Positions 36,021 to 47,440 of a stretch of 64,000 bases of DNA are shown here, piece by piece (the stretch's first letter is position 1; each line of letters begins with the position of its first letter). The translations under genes were made by a program, and so were the position numbers. The notes under the pieces are model-generated. The model did no database searches and was not told where the DNA came from. It saw only the letters and a list, made by a program, of their open reading frames with translations. The stretch is from Paragonimus skrjabini miyazakii (taxonomy: Eukaryota > Platyhelminthes > Trematoda > Plagiorchiida > Troglotrematidae): positions 88,101 through 152,100 of the forward strand of contig JTDE01000731.1 of assembly GCA_014338405.1 (NCBI GenBank), written 5' to 3'.

Positions 36021-37854
36021 TTTCATTTCTTCAATACTGGTGTACATATGTGAATCCAGGTTGGTATCTCATGAGTAACAGCTAGCTGCGTCAACGAGTC
36101 CGAGGTCCAATCCTTATTACTTACGTAGGAGGTTTCAATTCTAGTATGATTTCTAAGGCTATTCGAACTCCCTCATTCCGAATACCAGAATCTACTCCAA
36201 AGACTCTCGAAGAGTTTCGTTCTTTAATGGACAGTCTCCTTTATGATTCTCGATTTATTCACACTTTCGTCAATAAAGCAACACTTTACTTGATCTTGTT
36301 TCTCACAGTAACTTTGCTTGAACCAACTCTTCGTGTTCCGAGAAGAAACGCGTAGCAAACAAGCTCGTTTTCAGTGTTTTTCTTCGTGTTCTGTAGATAT
36401 TTCTATCTTCCGCTGTAACATTGCGTACATTTTCTCTAAACTTATCATCAACAATGGTCTCAGGTGCATCACTAACGCGTACTGGAGCTGTGTTAGAACA
36501 AACATTATTAGTTTAGTGGGCGATTAGCAGACTTCATAAATATTTGTCTGGTGTTCAGTTCATCGTGGTCATTAAGCATAAAACCCTCAAATTCATTTAT
36601 AAACCAAACAAATCATCTGCTCAATCTTCTACGGCAATTCTTCGGCGATGGTGTGTTGCTTTGTCTGCCTACTCATACAATACCTACAATCATAGTGCAA
36701 AATTCATTCCCCATGTTGACCGTTTATCTCGGTATGTTGACTGCAGACTGGTTGGTGACTAGGACTGTTTATTGATTCAACCATTTCCAATTTCTCGTTC
36801 TGATATGATTCGTGATACTCGAAAATGCAATCATGCAATCTTGACCTAATTAGGTATTGGTTGGAACTGTGATGTCCGGCGAGGACTCCTCGAACTCTAC
36901 AAACGTCAAGGTGGACCTTTCTAGTACTCCCGATATATTATTTTGCCTTGATGATAAAACTGCTATTCCTCCCACATTACGATCTGCAGTACTGGGTGAC
37001 CTACACTCCGATCGCTTGAGAATTGAAAAGATGAGATTATTGGCCTTTCTGATTTATCGGTGGTCGGAGCTGAGTGCTGCTCCCTGTAGAATGTCTAGAA
37101 GTTGTGTAGACAAGGCGTAATCGTGACCATCGAAATGGACACCCTGGTCAGTGACATGCTGGCCCTGGCAACCAATGCACTCTGACTGTTGTGATTCATT
37201 CATGAGCAGATATTATATGTTGATCGATCGAATGTTTAAATGTAGATCATCGGCAACTACGGATTTCCCTCTGATTGCATTCTGAGAACGTTCGACAGGG
37301 AACGAGTACCATGTGCTTCGGCGACTGACGGTGGCACTTATTTGAATAAACAGACGTTTGAATACTGACTGAAAATCGTTGGCTTTCGACATTTTCCCAC
37401 TGCACCCAGACATTCTCAATGCAACGGTGGCGCTGAAAATGTTGTGCGTTTTTGTGAAAAGTGCGATCAAGTCTGTCGGTCGATTTACTTCTAAAGAACT
37501 GTGGAATGGTGTGGCTAACTTTTCGATGCGATATCGAAATTCTGACCATTCAGCAACTGCAACCGGTCCATCGAATCTACTAAAGAACCGTGTTCCTCTA
37601 ACCAACGTGCTTAGTCTGGAATCAGCTGAAGATGTATATGTTCATGGCAGCAACTTCTGATCATCTCGATGAATTGTGCTCAATAACCAGGATACACGAA
37701 TGTGTCCCATACTTGGTTCAGATGATAGATCTGTGCACCGTGAACATGTGGGTCAACTTGCCTGTTCTTGCCTCCCTTATGTTTTTGAGTCTGTTCCAGG
37801 ATCAATTCCCTAGATCGATGATTTTTCTGACAACGAACCACCACATAGTAGTCA

Positions 37855-38440
37855 TAGACAGCAATACATCTGCGGTTCCCATTGATACTAAACTGTCACA
37901 CATCCGTGAAGGGAAAGGCAAACCGTATACAAGAAGGAGAAAGAAGGAAGAAGGGTAGGTGGCGGAGTCTACTCAGCGAGAACCATTGATTATCTATTGG
38001 GAATTCCAGCATCTGGGTGACAACACCTTGTAAGCAAACAACGGAGCTATAAGTGAAAGTGACGCATCACCAAGCAGACAGCTTCCTTATGCCTTTCACT
38101 GCTTTACGTCATTAAGTGCACTTACTTCGTACACAACTACGACAAACAACGACAACATTCCTGTCGCTGAGCCCGATTAGTCGTCACCTCAGCGAACGTC
38201 TCAAACCACCAAGTCTCTGAGTTACGAAATCCACAGCACGGGAGGCGAATCCGACCTGAAGTGGCCGACCCCATGCTAAACGAATTTTTTCCACTGCAGC
38301 GGGTCATCACCTGTCCACCTAGCACCTTACGCTGGCCGGCTGTATCGCCGCAAAGAACACTTGGTGTGGCAGTTATCCTTAGCACATGACCGAACCATAA
38401 GATAGGCAATATGAGCCTGTAAATGGCTGTACTTTACGTA
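37855..38440 (-). mobile_element. LINE 3' end: C-terminal ORF2 tail plus 3' UTR with GAT-type tail
   Basis: - strand. The 38409-38137 frame (LWFGHVLRITATPS...GGQVMTRCSGKN...WFETFAEVTTNRAQRQECC) matches the C-terminal end common to flatworm CR1-like LINEs (FGHVLRM...RGGQ.MTW...WLETL..MA.NR.QW..CC). The 3' UTR follows (CGTTGTTTGTCGTAG..., GTGCACTTAATGACG, TTTCACTTATAGCTCCGTTGTTTG) and ends in CTGTCTATGA near 37855. It abuts the end of the Gypsy relic. Confidence 0.85.
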
Positions 38441-39879
38441 TCTACTTTTGGTTACTCAAATCGAAGTAGTAGTAAGCAACACAATTAAGATTTAAACCAA
38501 GTGGTTATGTTTACAACATTGTCTGGACCGATAAATTGGAACCGACAAGTTATGATATTTTGGAGTATTAGGCAGGCTTTCTAACCCTCATGATAGTTTT
38601 CAGCAGTTAGCTAAACTTTACAGAAAGAGATATTTTGGCGAAGATAACCGAACATGTATTGAAGTTTAATCAATTTTCGGGAAGTGCTTCGTAAGTGAAG
38701 ATGTCTTGATCATTTTCATGGTGGACCAATTCGCCTGTTTGATACATATGCACAACAGACAGTTGGGGGACTTCTCGCGCCACTGTAGTATCCATTCAAC
38801 ATGTTCATTTTCACATATACCACATGTTTGACTAACGAACTGAGCACAGCATTCAAAAGCACTTGCAGGTCGGAAGCATAAATAACTGAGCAGTTAGTCG
38901 GTTAGCGTTTGATAAATTGGTAAGGCCAGAACTGTATTGCATACATCACTCTTTGCTGTACTGATCGTCATTTCGTTTAACTTACAATAAGTGCTGTTGA
39001 ACTTTTACGTCTCAGCAAGCAGCAATACGTTTATCTGTCCAGAAATGCAGACACTATCCTTTGGAAAACACAGAGCGGTAGCTCATAAAGTAGGGCGCAT
39101 GCAAAAAACGGCGACACTGGTAGATCCGCTTCTTTAGTAGTCTTTTCACCTCGTGTAATCGCATCCAGTATAGCTCGTTCATCTGAAGCGGACTGAGCCC
39201 AGTTACAGACTCTTAAAACACAAATTAGGATGTGAACTCCTTGCATTTAATGACGCATGCATGTTTCAAATGCCAAATGCCGTTGTTCGTAACCAAAATA
39301 CAGGACGTGTGTGTTATTGGGTAAAGGGTGCAAAGCGTTAGGTTCACGATAGTAATGTAAATGCCTACTGAGATTCCGACTGTGTTACAGCACAAGCAAA
39401 ACATGGTTCCGTGACGTAACTCAGACACATGGCCTTGTTCGGTTGAGTAATATAAAACTATATTGAAGCTTAGATACAGCAATCTTTGTATTGATGATGA
39501 CTTGAAACCAGTGTTTCTAACGATCACCAAATTCAATCCCCACGAGATCGTTCACGGTTCACACATGAAGCGGCCAGTTAAGTGGCTTATCAGAGAGGGT
39601 GCTGCTTGTCTGAGAAAAAATGAAACAGAATACCACATTGCGATGTTTACCAGCAAAACGAGAAACTTGTCATTTTAAATAGTTTTTATTTGAATTTTTC
39701 TGGATACTTATTTCAAACTACTCGAAACACTGAATATTCTAGCTACCTTTCCTATTTCGACACGTAATCGTCATTGCAAATTTGTGTGCAGTATATGGTG
39801 ACTTTTTGCCACAGAGTTAGTATCACACGAAAGATAAACCCAAGGAGGATTACTAGCAAACGGTACACAGGTCAATATA
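38441..39879. other. Unassigned interval between two LINE 3' ends
   Basis: No gene identified. A - strand stretch at 39216-39160 lies between a possible acceptor (TTTTAAG) and a possible donor (ACACGAG|GTGAAAAG), but its reading frame is uncertain and it resembles no family I know. Confidence 0.35.
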
Positions 39880-40295
39880 TATCGGGTTCCTTTCCCGGGT
39901 TGAGGACCTCGCGACTCACAGAGTCGGTGGCTTGAGACGTTAGGCGGCTAACCGAGCTCAGTGGTGTGAATGTTGTCGTTGTTTGGCCGAGTTGTCTGTG
40001 AAGTGAGTGCACTTAATGACGGGTGGTAACGAAAGCCGCAAGGAAGCTGATGACGCCTTACTTTCACTTACAGCTCGGCTGTTTGTTTGCAAGGTGTAGG
40101 CACCTTGATATTGCATGTTTGAATGTAGACTTAGCTATTTTTTAGTGGTTAGATCCCCTCCCCATCCCTTTTTCTCCTTCTCTCTTCCTATACAGGGTTT
40201 GCTTTTTATTCTTCGTGGTTGTGTGGCAATTAAGCATCAGTATGAACCACTGATGTCTATGCTGTCTATGACGATGATGATGATCCCTTGGTGTA
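39880..40295 (+). mobile_element. LINE 3' end, + strand copy, with GATGATGATG tail
   Basis: Same family as 37855-38440, opposite strand. It starts in the coding end (GACTCACAGAGTCGGTGGCT, LETL-like), then TGTTGTCGTTGTTTGGCCG, GTGCACTTAATGACG, TTCACTTACAGCTCGGCTG, TATACAGGGTTTGCTTTTTA and GAACCACTGATGTCTATGCT, and ends in CTGTCTATGACGATGATGATGATC (tail about 40265-40292). The element therefore ends in GAT triplets, not poly(A). Confidence 0.82.
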
Positions 40296-41172
40296 TAACG
40301 ATAAATCTTCCTGTTTACTTACAAACTTTTAGCCTCAGGTAGGAAACATTAACGGCATTCTAGTAATACTATATCAAATTTTCTAGGGGATTTTTGTCAC
40401 AAGAATGAAAGTTCAACCGGTTTGACCATAATTGCCCTCTTTGAGAATGTATGCCATTCTTTCATTTCTCATGTGGAGACAAGTCAGTAGCAATATAAGA
40501 AGGTTGTTTTAGCTTCAGTCATGTATGAAAGTTCGTCATTTGGCTATCTTATCAAAACTGTAGGTAAACGGAAAATGATTAAATTTGCAATAGATTCAAC
40601 TGTAAAGGAGACATGAGCAACGAATATAGACGAATCAAGTTAATGAATTAATACAGAATTCGTCCAAGCTAGTTAGATACCTCTTTAGCTGACTGTGTCA
40701 CAGCAACCAGGTCATTGAGCTTGTGCTCAAGTTTGTCATTACTGATAGTGAGCTATCAGTATATTTGAGCAAAGTTCAAAGTTTAATACCCCGGGGGGTT
40801 GTTGTTCAAAAGTTATTTGCTTACCAGATCTATGAAGATACACGTTCTCATGTCAACTAACTCCACATTTTGTAGTCAACAAATGAATTAATTAGGATAA
40901 AAAGTATGTCTACAACTAAATCACAGTAATTAATTGGATCGAGTCCGATATACGTAGGTGATGCATAGTCTACAAGCTCACCACAGATGTATGAAGTTCA
41001 TATACCGGTTCCATCCAAGTTATGAATCATTGGCAAAATTTGCACTCAGATTAACTACTCCACTAAATATTAAATTTGGGTGTGGCATCCATTGCTAAGA
41101 GACTATAATCACTCAGTACTCATAATTAACAGATTCGTGCTGAGCGAGTGTTTCGACCATACTGGATCTTAC
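40296..41172. other. No recognisable gene (about 0.9 kb)
   Basis: Nothing identified. Confidence 0.4.
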
Positions 41173-41308
41173 CAGCACCACACATATCAGGGATTCCAAA
41201 ACATGACTCTTGATCAATCGTCAGCTTGTAGTCCGGAGGACACTTATTTACAGGTACCAACTGGTCACACAACCCTCTCTCAGCTCCTTCTGAGGCCAGT
41301 ATGGATGC
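41173..41308 (-). CDS. Possible EGF-like exon of an unidentified gene
   Basis: A 136-nt - strand segment between a possible acceptor (AACAATCAG) and a good donor (GGTGCTG|GTAAGA). It encodes a Cys-containing stretch with NKCPPDYKLTIDQESCFGIP followed by DMCGAG, which looks like the end of a calcium-binding-type EGF domain (C.PGYKL..DG.SC.DI.EC). The acceptor has a poor pyrimidine tract and no partner exon was found, so the gene is only suspected. It lies about 430 bp beyond the stop of the BTB gene on the same strand and would be a separate gene. Confidence 0.35.
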
Positions 41309-41737
41309 CTGATTGTTTATAGGTAATCGAATTCCGCCTCTGAGAAAATGAAGAACAACAGCCAAGGAAATAACCTCAGTGGGTCGTACTTTGACGGTTA
41401 CATCAGTGTGTGTGCAAGTTACCCAAACTCAAATATTTCATCCCCCAATAGTGAACAGAAAACGTGTTTGTTCAAGAATACTTGTTTGCTGATGCACATC
41501 AAACGGACACAAGCTAATAAACCCGTGATCTACAGGTTACTGTAAATATAAAACGTTGAGTGATGGATTAATTCTTTTTATGAAGAAGCAAGAGAAGAAC
41601 AATATGAAGAAAATGAACAAGCAGTGATGGGGGTGGTCTCGTTGATGAGCGACTGATTAGCTGGAAAGACTCGGGTGTCATGAACGCATGCCTCTGAACA
41701 AGTGTCTTATGTGCGTCTGAAGTGGGTATTGGAAAAT

Positions 41738-42251
41738 TCACGAGTTCTTCAACATGACGATAGGGATTTTATGCAATCCCCGCTTACATAGTTCAATAAT
41801 ATGGCTCTTCAATTGATCGGCGCATTTTTCACAAACCACCGTCGTTCCAACGGTAGCAGCAGGTGATGCAGGTTGACCGGCAGCCAAGTTCAACTGACTT
41901 GACGTCAAACGTGGTCCCTCACCAAGTGGCCGCATATCTAGGTTTCCAAGGGCTGCTGCTGCGGGAAGTATGCTGGCTGAAACTTCCATCCGTGGCTGCA
42001 TATTTTGGGAAGAGTCAGGCTGACGTGAAGTTCCTAAGTCTGCTTCTATCGGACCGTCTGTGGTCGGTGTGGATATAGCTACACGTGAAGCTACTGGAGG
42101 AGGAACTAATTTGATTGTGGTCATTGGCCGGCCATGCTCGGAACAGTGATTAGCTGCCACACGTTCCATACGGCTTTCCACTCGAGTGCACGAGTGCGTA
42201 AAACTGTTTTGGATATCCAGCAAGCACTTCTCGAGCACGGATACGCGCTTT
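41738..42251 (-). CDS. BTB/POZ-domain gene, terminal exon
   Basis: Last exon of the - strand BTB gene, from acceptor CAATTGCAG (exon begins AAAGCGCG) to the stop at 41738. It enters in phase 2, completing a Gln codon, and continues KRVSVLEKCLLDIQNSF, a short helical, possibly coiled-coil segment. A low-complexity region rich in Pro, Ala, Ser and Thr follows, then a C-terminal block with a CEKC pair (VVCEKCADQLKSHIIELCK) and a basic end. I recognise no named domain after the BTB/BACK part: no kelch repeats and no zinc fingers. The closing Cys/His block is probably lineage-specific. Confidence 0.8.
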
Positions 42252-44834
42252 CTGCAATTGGAGAAAAATAACAAATAAAACATGTTGTATAAAGTAAACT
42301 AGAAACTACGTTACCTGTGGAAACTCAGATGAAAAAATGTGGAGTATGATCCACATGTTTTTATCTACAAAATACTATTCAAGCCATTACAAAATAATTC
42401 GTAATGAAACTACAAACAGTTTGGAAACATTCAGACTACTCAAATATATTCATACAGCAGGTATAAGTCAAGATCTAACTGATTAATGTCTGACTGATTT
42501 TGACGATGTACGTGTCAGAGAACAATATCAGGCGGACTGATTACGTGGAGCTTACTGCATGTCACAGTTGCTTTCATCTCTAACTGACCTAATATAACAC
42601 AATCAGTCTGGTCAGATTGGTATTTGTGTAACAAGCTACATTCCACTTCTGCATATTTATGTGGATTTCTTCACGGCATCAACCCCTGGAGTGTGAATAA
42701 CAGCACAATTGTCCCATTTAAGTGCTGATAACTCTGAACAAGATTATGGTCTATGAAATGCAAATGGTAGGCTTACTAACTAGAAAGCTGGTCGTTTGTG
42801 TGCCACACAACCTTGATGACAACTCAGTCACATTCTGCCTAAAAGTCACAAGCCGTCACAAAGCATAATGGCGTGTTTGCTTCCTAGCGGTCGTCGACTA
42901 CAATTTGGTAGTCTACATTTCATGCGAAACGTTTTGTTGCAGCTAGTAAATCCTTGAAGACTGATAAAGTTTGAATGCCAATATCTGAAATATGACTAAT
43001 AACTAACGTGGATTGAATTAGCTTTTAATGTGGATAGTCTGCCTCGTGGACTTAAGCTCAACTCTTGGCTGAGCCATCCTGTGATGGATGACCAAACCGG
43101 AGACCCGAGTATTCAGACACTCGGGGAAATATCTGAATGCGACGGTGAGATATGTCCAAAAGCCCAGAGTGAGTGGATTGCTGACAACATGAATGACCGG
43201 ACAAGCCATCGGTCTAGGAAATCGGACCAACGGACGAGAAATCGTAAGCAAAAAACACGACAGAAAGCGTCAGCCACACATATTGTCTAGGCAGAAGTGC
43301 ACATGACGTGTGAATGGAAAGCGCCGTTACATTATGGACTGGAATACCGGTTCATAAATGCCAGCGAGCGCGCGGCCTGAGAACGTGCGAGTTGGACAGT
43401 GAAGATCGTGCTTTATTGAATGACTTTTTGCAACACTGTGTATAATCTCAGTCTAGTCCATTTTGATGAGGAATTATTTGGGACATTGTATACGGGAATA
43501 CCAACCTCAGTATAATATATATGTACTTATTTATTTAATATAATATATATTTAATACGAGTGGTTTGGCCCGGCCTTGATACAAAAAATAAAAGCTGAAA
43601 ATAAGCTCAAAACAATCGATTATTTTCACAAATTTGAACATCAGTAGACGTTTGTATTTCATCGTATTCCTACAGTCCCGAATATCATTATCATAGACAG
43701 CAATACATCAGTGGTTTACACTGATGCCTAAATGCCACACAACTGAAATAAATATCTGTAATGACTAAGGTGGTAATAATAATTTTCTTCATTGTATTGA
43801 CCACAGAGTAAGTGTATTATCCGCACTATACCCCACTGATGCTCTTGTTAGAGGTTAGCAGTAGTGTACATGTTTTCCAAGGTTGAGCTTTGAACTTCAG
43901 CCACACTTTCAGGAGACAACTATGCTGATCGTTACCTAATTATCGTGTGCAAAGCTCAATCACTTGAGCTTGTCAATACTGATATGGTTGCTCCATCTTC
44001 CCCACAAATGACATAGTTACTATCGGTTAAGTTTAATCGAATTGTTACGTCGGTATAATTAGTTAAAAGTAGTTTGGTTCAGTTTCGTTAAAAAATAAGT
44101 AAAACTGGAAAAACGTTTCGATTTCGTTGAAAACTTGAGCGCAGCTGTAAGAAGACGGAATTTCGTAGATGTTGGAATTTCGCACAGCATTTCCAATGCC
44201 ATAGGATGCCCACAAGGAGTGCTTGTGAAAAGAGTGAGGTGTGATGGAAAATAAATGGTTAGCGTTTAAAATGGGGCCAAAATAATTTACCAGTATAAAA
44301 ATAACGTTACTAATATACTATTTACCACTGTAATAAGAACCTAATAAAAAACAGTTTATGTTGTATGAATTCATCATCACCATCATTATAACAGCCATGA
44401 ACTTGATCAAAAGGTGTTGTGTGGACTAATCGTTATGAAGTTGAGTTTCACTAGTTCAGAAGTTAACGACGCGGCTTTCTAGACAAAGAAAATATAAGCA
44501 CGACAGCCGTGAACGTACCAGACCACTTGGCGAAAATAAATCTTGTTTTTCTCTTCAGTGAACAATCAAATGTGCGTACAATGTTTCAAGGTTAGATGCG
44601 ATGTTCCTTCTGACTAATGTAAGGCAAACAAGCCGACTGTTTGAATGGACCCTTGCTTTTAATTAGACACAACGTTGGTATCATGATGGTCACGTGATTA
44701 ACCGAAGTACATTTATGTTACCATTCTTTGAAGGCTTCCATAGGGTTTGTTCGTAGTTACAACTATGAATACAGACAAATAATCCCCCTTAAATTCAGTA
44801 TGTAACCGGATATTACAGATATAAGAAAACGTAC
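42252..44834 (-). other. Intron of the BTB gene
   Basis: A 2.6-kb intron. It holds a short LINE 3' end (43684-43755). An open + strand frame at 43030-43290, basic at its C-terminal end, belongs to no family I recognise. An AT-rich run lies near 43515-43560. Confidence 0.7.
43684..43755 (-). repeat. LINE 3' terminal fragment (GAT-type tail)
   Basis: On the + strand, ATCATTATCATAGACAGCAA, then TACATCAGTGGTTTACACTG and a CCACACAAC stretch. This is the reverse complement of the last 70 bases of the LINE 3' end seen at 40.2 and 47.2 kb; the rest of that 3' UTR is absent. Confidence 0.65.
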
Positions 44835-45090
44835 TGTAGAATCTCGTTCCGTAGATCGGCATCAAGTGAAACTTCTTGGAATACTTTGTTAAGCCGTTCA
44901 GCATCAAGTCGAGCACAAGACTCCAATGCAGCCTGTCGTAGACGTGTCAATCCGTACATGTCGGCAACTTTCAAACACATGGGCGCTGTGCTGTCTGTTA
45001 GCCGGAAAGCTAAAGTTCTTTCGGCCATGTTTACCATCGAGTCTATTTGATATCGATGCAGGATTGGTAGCAATCGTTGAGCTGAATCCG
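44835..45090 (-). CDS. BTB/POZ-domain gene, third visible exon (end of BTB, BACK-like)
   Basis: Exon from acceptor ATCATTTCAG to a likely donor CTACA|GTACGT; 256 nt, phase 1 to phase 2. It encodes DSAQRLLPILHRYQIDSMVN, the late BTB helices (family form: LL.ADKYDI..L...CE..L), then LKVADMYGLTRLRQAALESC and ARLDAERLNKVFQ, resembling the start of a BACK-type helical region (A..Y....L...C...I). The phases join both neighbours without a break. Confidence 0.85.
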
Positions 45091-45760
45091 CTGAAATGAT
45101 AACAACTTTAGTGTACAACCGTTTCATACGAACAAAATGTAACGCACTGTAGTGTTATACATTACTCTGCAGCTAGAGCGCTGGTTTGAAAACTAGCTCC
45201 AGTACTGATTCGGGCAGTCAGCAACGAAATACGATCATGGAAACAGAACAAACTTTCAGTAGCAAGTCCAATTTAGTAAACTGATGTTTATTTACTGGCT
45301 TGCTAACTCCTCTCTACTGTTTGTTTATGAGTAATTTAAGTGAATGTGTTTACATTCGACTAACCTGTTGAAGGAAATATGGTTTTCTTGTACGCCCCCT
45401 GAATGTTGATTCATCGAGCTTTTTATCTGTTACAACAGCCCAGCTAACTACGTAGGCACATATCGCTTTGAATCTCGCCTCTGCCAATGATGTCGACAAG
45501 GGTCAACTAAGTAATAGGCCAATAGATAAAACCAGGTCACGATAATCATAATGCGTTTATGTATGCGATAGTTTCCTGTTTCCAGGGTCTTGCCAATTGT
45601 TTCCCGTTTTCCTAGCGAGTGATAAAATGTATCACAGCCGGAAACTTTCGTATTTCACCAAGACAGTAGTCATCTATAATTGTTTATTTCCGTGATAAAC
45701 GATGATAATTCCCAGCCGGTTTACCAATCATTTGAACAAAGACCTCAGCTAGTGACTTAC
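45091..45760 (-). other. Intron of the BTB gene (670 bp)
   Basis: GACAG|GTAAGTC...ATTTCAG|CGG. No repeats or other features recognised. Confidence 0.75.
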
Positions 45761-45860
45761 CTGTCATTTCCAAACCGCCTGGTGTGTACATATGACCAAG
45801 TATTTCTTTGACGTCATCAAAAGAGTCACCCGGAATGACCACTTCATTCTTCTGGTTTTC
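45761..45860 (-). CDS. BTB/POZ-domain gene, second visible exon (BTB core)
   Basis: A 100-nt exon between the acceptor TATTTTTTAG and the strong donor GACAG|GTAAGT. It encodes ENQKNEVVIPGDSFDDVKEI followed by LGHMYTPGGLEMT, the centre of the BTB fold (family pattern: E.....V.I.D..FD.FK.ML.YIYT). Phase 0 to phase 1, consistent with the flanking exons. Confidence 0.9.
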
Positions 45861-47199
45861 CTAAAAAATATGAACAAGTCTCAGATTACTGTTTGCTTTC
45901 TTGTAGTAAACTTGGCCACTTGAATACTGTTACACTACCAACAACTGTATAGGATGTGGACTTGAAACGTCCATGACAGTAATGAAAATCGGAGGTTGTT
46001 AACGAAATGTCTTTTCCACTTAAAGGTAGGCTGAGTACAACTCAGAATTAGAGAAACCAAATAACTATGAATTTTTAACCGCGTATGATTAGAAAAATTT
46101 GTTGATACGAGAAACATAGGATACCGTGGTAAACTTGCTTGCAAACGGCGTGTGAAAGGTGATGTGAAACATTTTATTTACTTGTCTGTTAACTGTTTTT
46201 TTCCTAGTTTGAAATTAACCATCCATTTATCGTTGGTCTGTAATGCAGAAAGCATCTAAAACTGTCGCAAAAGGGGCTGAAGTGAGGATTTTATAAGTAT
46301 TTGGTCCTGGTGGCCAGCGGTCAGATAGTAGGGGCTATTTTGACATAATTAGATCACATCAGCATAACACACTTTTGGACTCGAACAATGGACACATGAG
46401 GAAAGAAAGTGCAATAATCAACTAAGATGGTGTATATTATTCTGCAGTTCGGGTGGCCGAAAAAGTGTCTGAATTCCCACCGTTACAGTTAGTTGTAGGT
46501 ACTGCTCTTGATTAAAGAGCGTGTACAGTTTCGTTGATTCGTACGTAACAGTTGTCCACCATTTCGCTACTGGTCAGTTAGACCGATCGTTATCGCAACG
46601 CCAATTTCATTTGTGATTCTTTCTTGAGACCCGCACACAGGAACATGCACTCTATGATACCCGCTTTCATTGCGACAAATATTCCGAGGTTATGCGTCTT
46701 CTCGTTTTATTTAAACTCTGGTGGCCTGCAAATCTGGTTCCGTCTAATTATGTCGTTTACGCTTAGAGTACAGTAAACCTATCGATTCACACCGGAGATA
46801 ACCTATTTAATGGCCATCAGACCGGTCGCCACACAATTCAGAGACAACATGCGTTGGTTCACTCACCATGAACTTCATGTGATCTCTACTGTTTTGCTGA
46901 TGTGATTTCGATCAAAGTACATCCAAGAAAAGCTGCCTGGTATGGTTGAAACACAGAGTAGTTCATGTTCCTTGTGACATTGTGTTATTTTCGACCACTA
47001 TTAGAAGACCATCCTGTAGTTTTAATTTGTAGCGTGTGTATCATTAGAAATTGCTTTTCGTGTGAATCAGTTGAGGCATATGTTTTTAAGATGCACAAAC
47101 CTAAACATGAACGGTCGAGGTAATCATGGCTGGAACTCGTTTGCGACTGTCGCGTTATCAGTAGGCACTATTTACACAGTCGGGGAGATCGCTGGCCAA

Positions 47200-47440
47200 C
47201 ATCTTCATCATCATCATAGACAGCAATACATCAGTGGTTCATACTGAGGCTTAACTGCCACACGACCACGAAGAAGAAAAAGCAAACCCTGTATAGGAAG
47301 CGAGAAGGAAGAAAAGGGAAGGGGAAGGGACATAACCACTAAAGACAGCTACGTCTACATTCAAACATACAACATCAGGGCGCCCACACCTTGCAAACAA
47401 ACAACCGAGCTGTAAGGGAAAGCAAGGCGTCATCAGCATC
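47200..47440 (-). mobile_element. LINE 3' end, - strand copy, with (GAT)n tail
   Basis: Reverse complement of the 40.04-40.29 kb 3' UTR: GCTGATGACGCCTTGCTTTC, ...TATACAGGGTTTGCTTTTTC, ...GAACCACTGATGTATTGCTG, then TCTATGATGATGATGAAG at 47200-47217. It carries no coding part; it is a 5'-truncated insertion in the long BTB intron. Confidence 0.8.

Larger units (their letters stand above)
34300..37815 (+). mobile_element. Ty3/Gypsy LTR-retrotransposon relic (gag-pol), interrupted
   Basis: + strand gag-pol remnants in the right order. A degraded zinc knuckle (CREYGQIGHIQSVY) lies near 34786-34830. RT follows at 35117-35228 (FSRLHLEDFVLQIPNYEASS, the family's DLKDAYLQIPLDE region) and, after the N gap, at 35349-35415 (LGYLIDENGYHPDPNHFAL). 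A foreign insert occupies about 35420-36140. Then RT thumb (STPKTLEEFRSLMDSLLYDS, 36146-36260), RNase H (FIVVIKHKTLKFIYKPNKS, from about 36557), the integrase zinc-binding region (IPPTLRSAVLGDLHSDRLRI, about 36971-37030), integrase core remnants (PTAPRHSQCNGGAEN, and VKSAIKSVG in another frame) to about 37660, and a C-terminal tail to about 37815. Many stops and frameshifts; no LTRs were identified. Confidence 0.88.

Noticed and set aside
37213..37605. 130-codon - strand open frame
   Set aside because: It is the antisense shadow of the Gypsy integrase remnant on the + strand.
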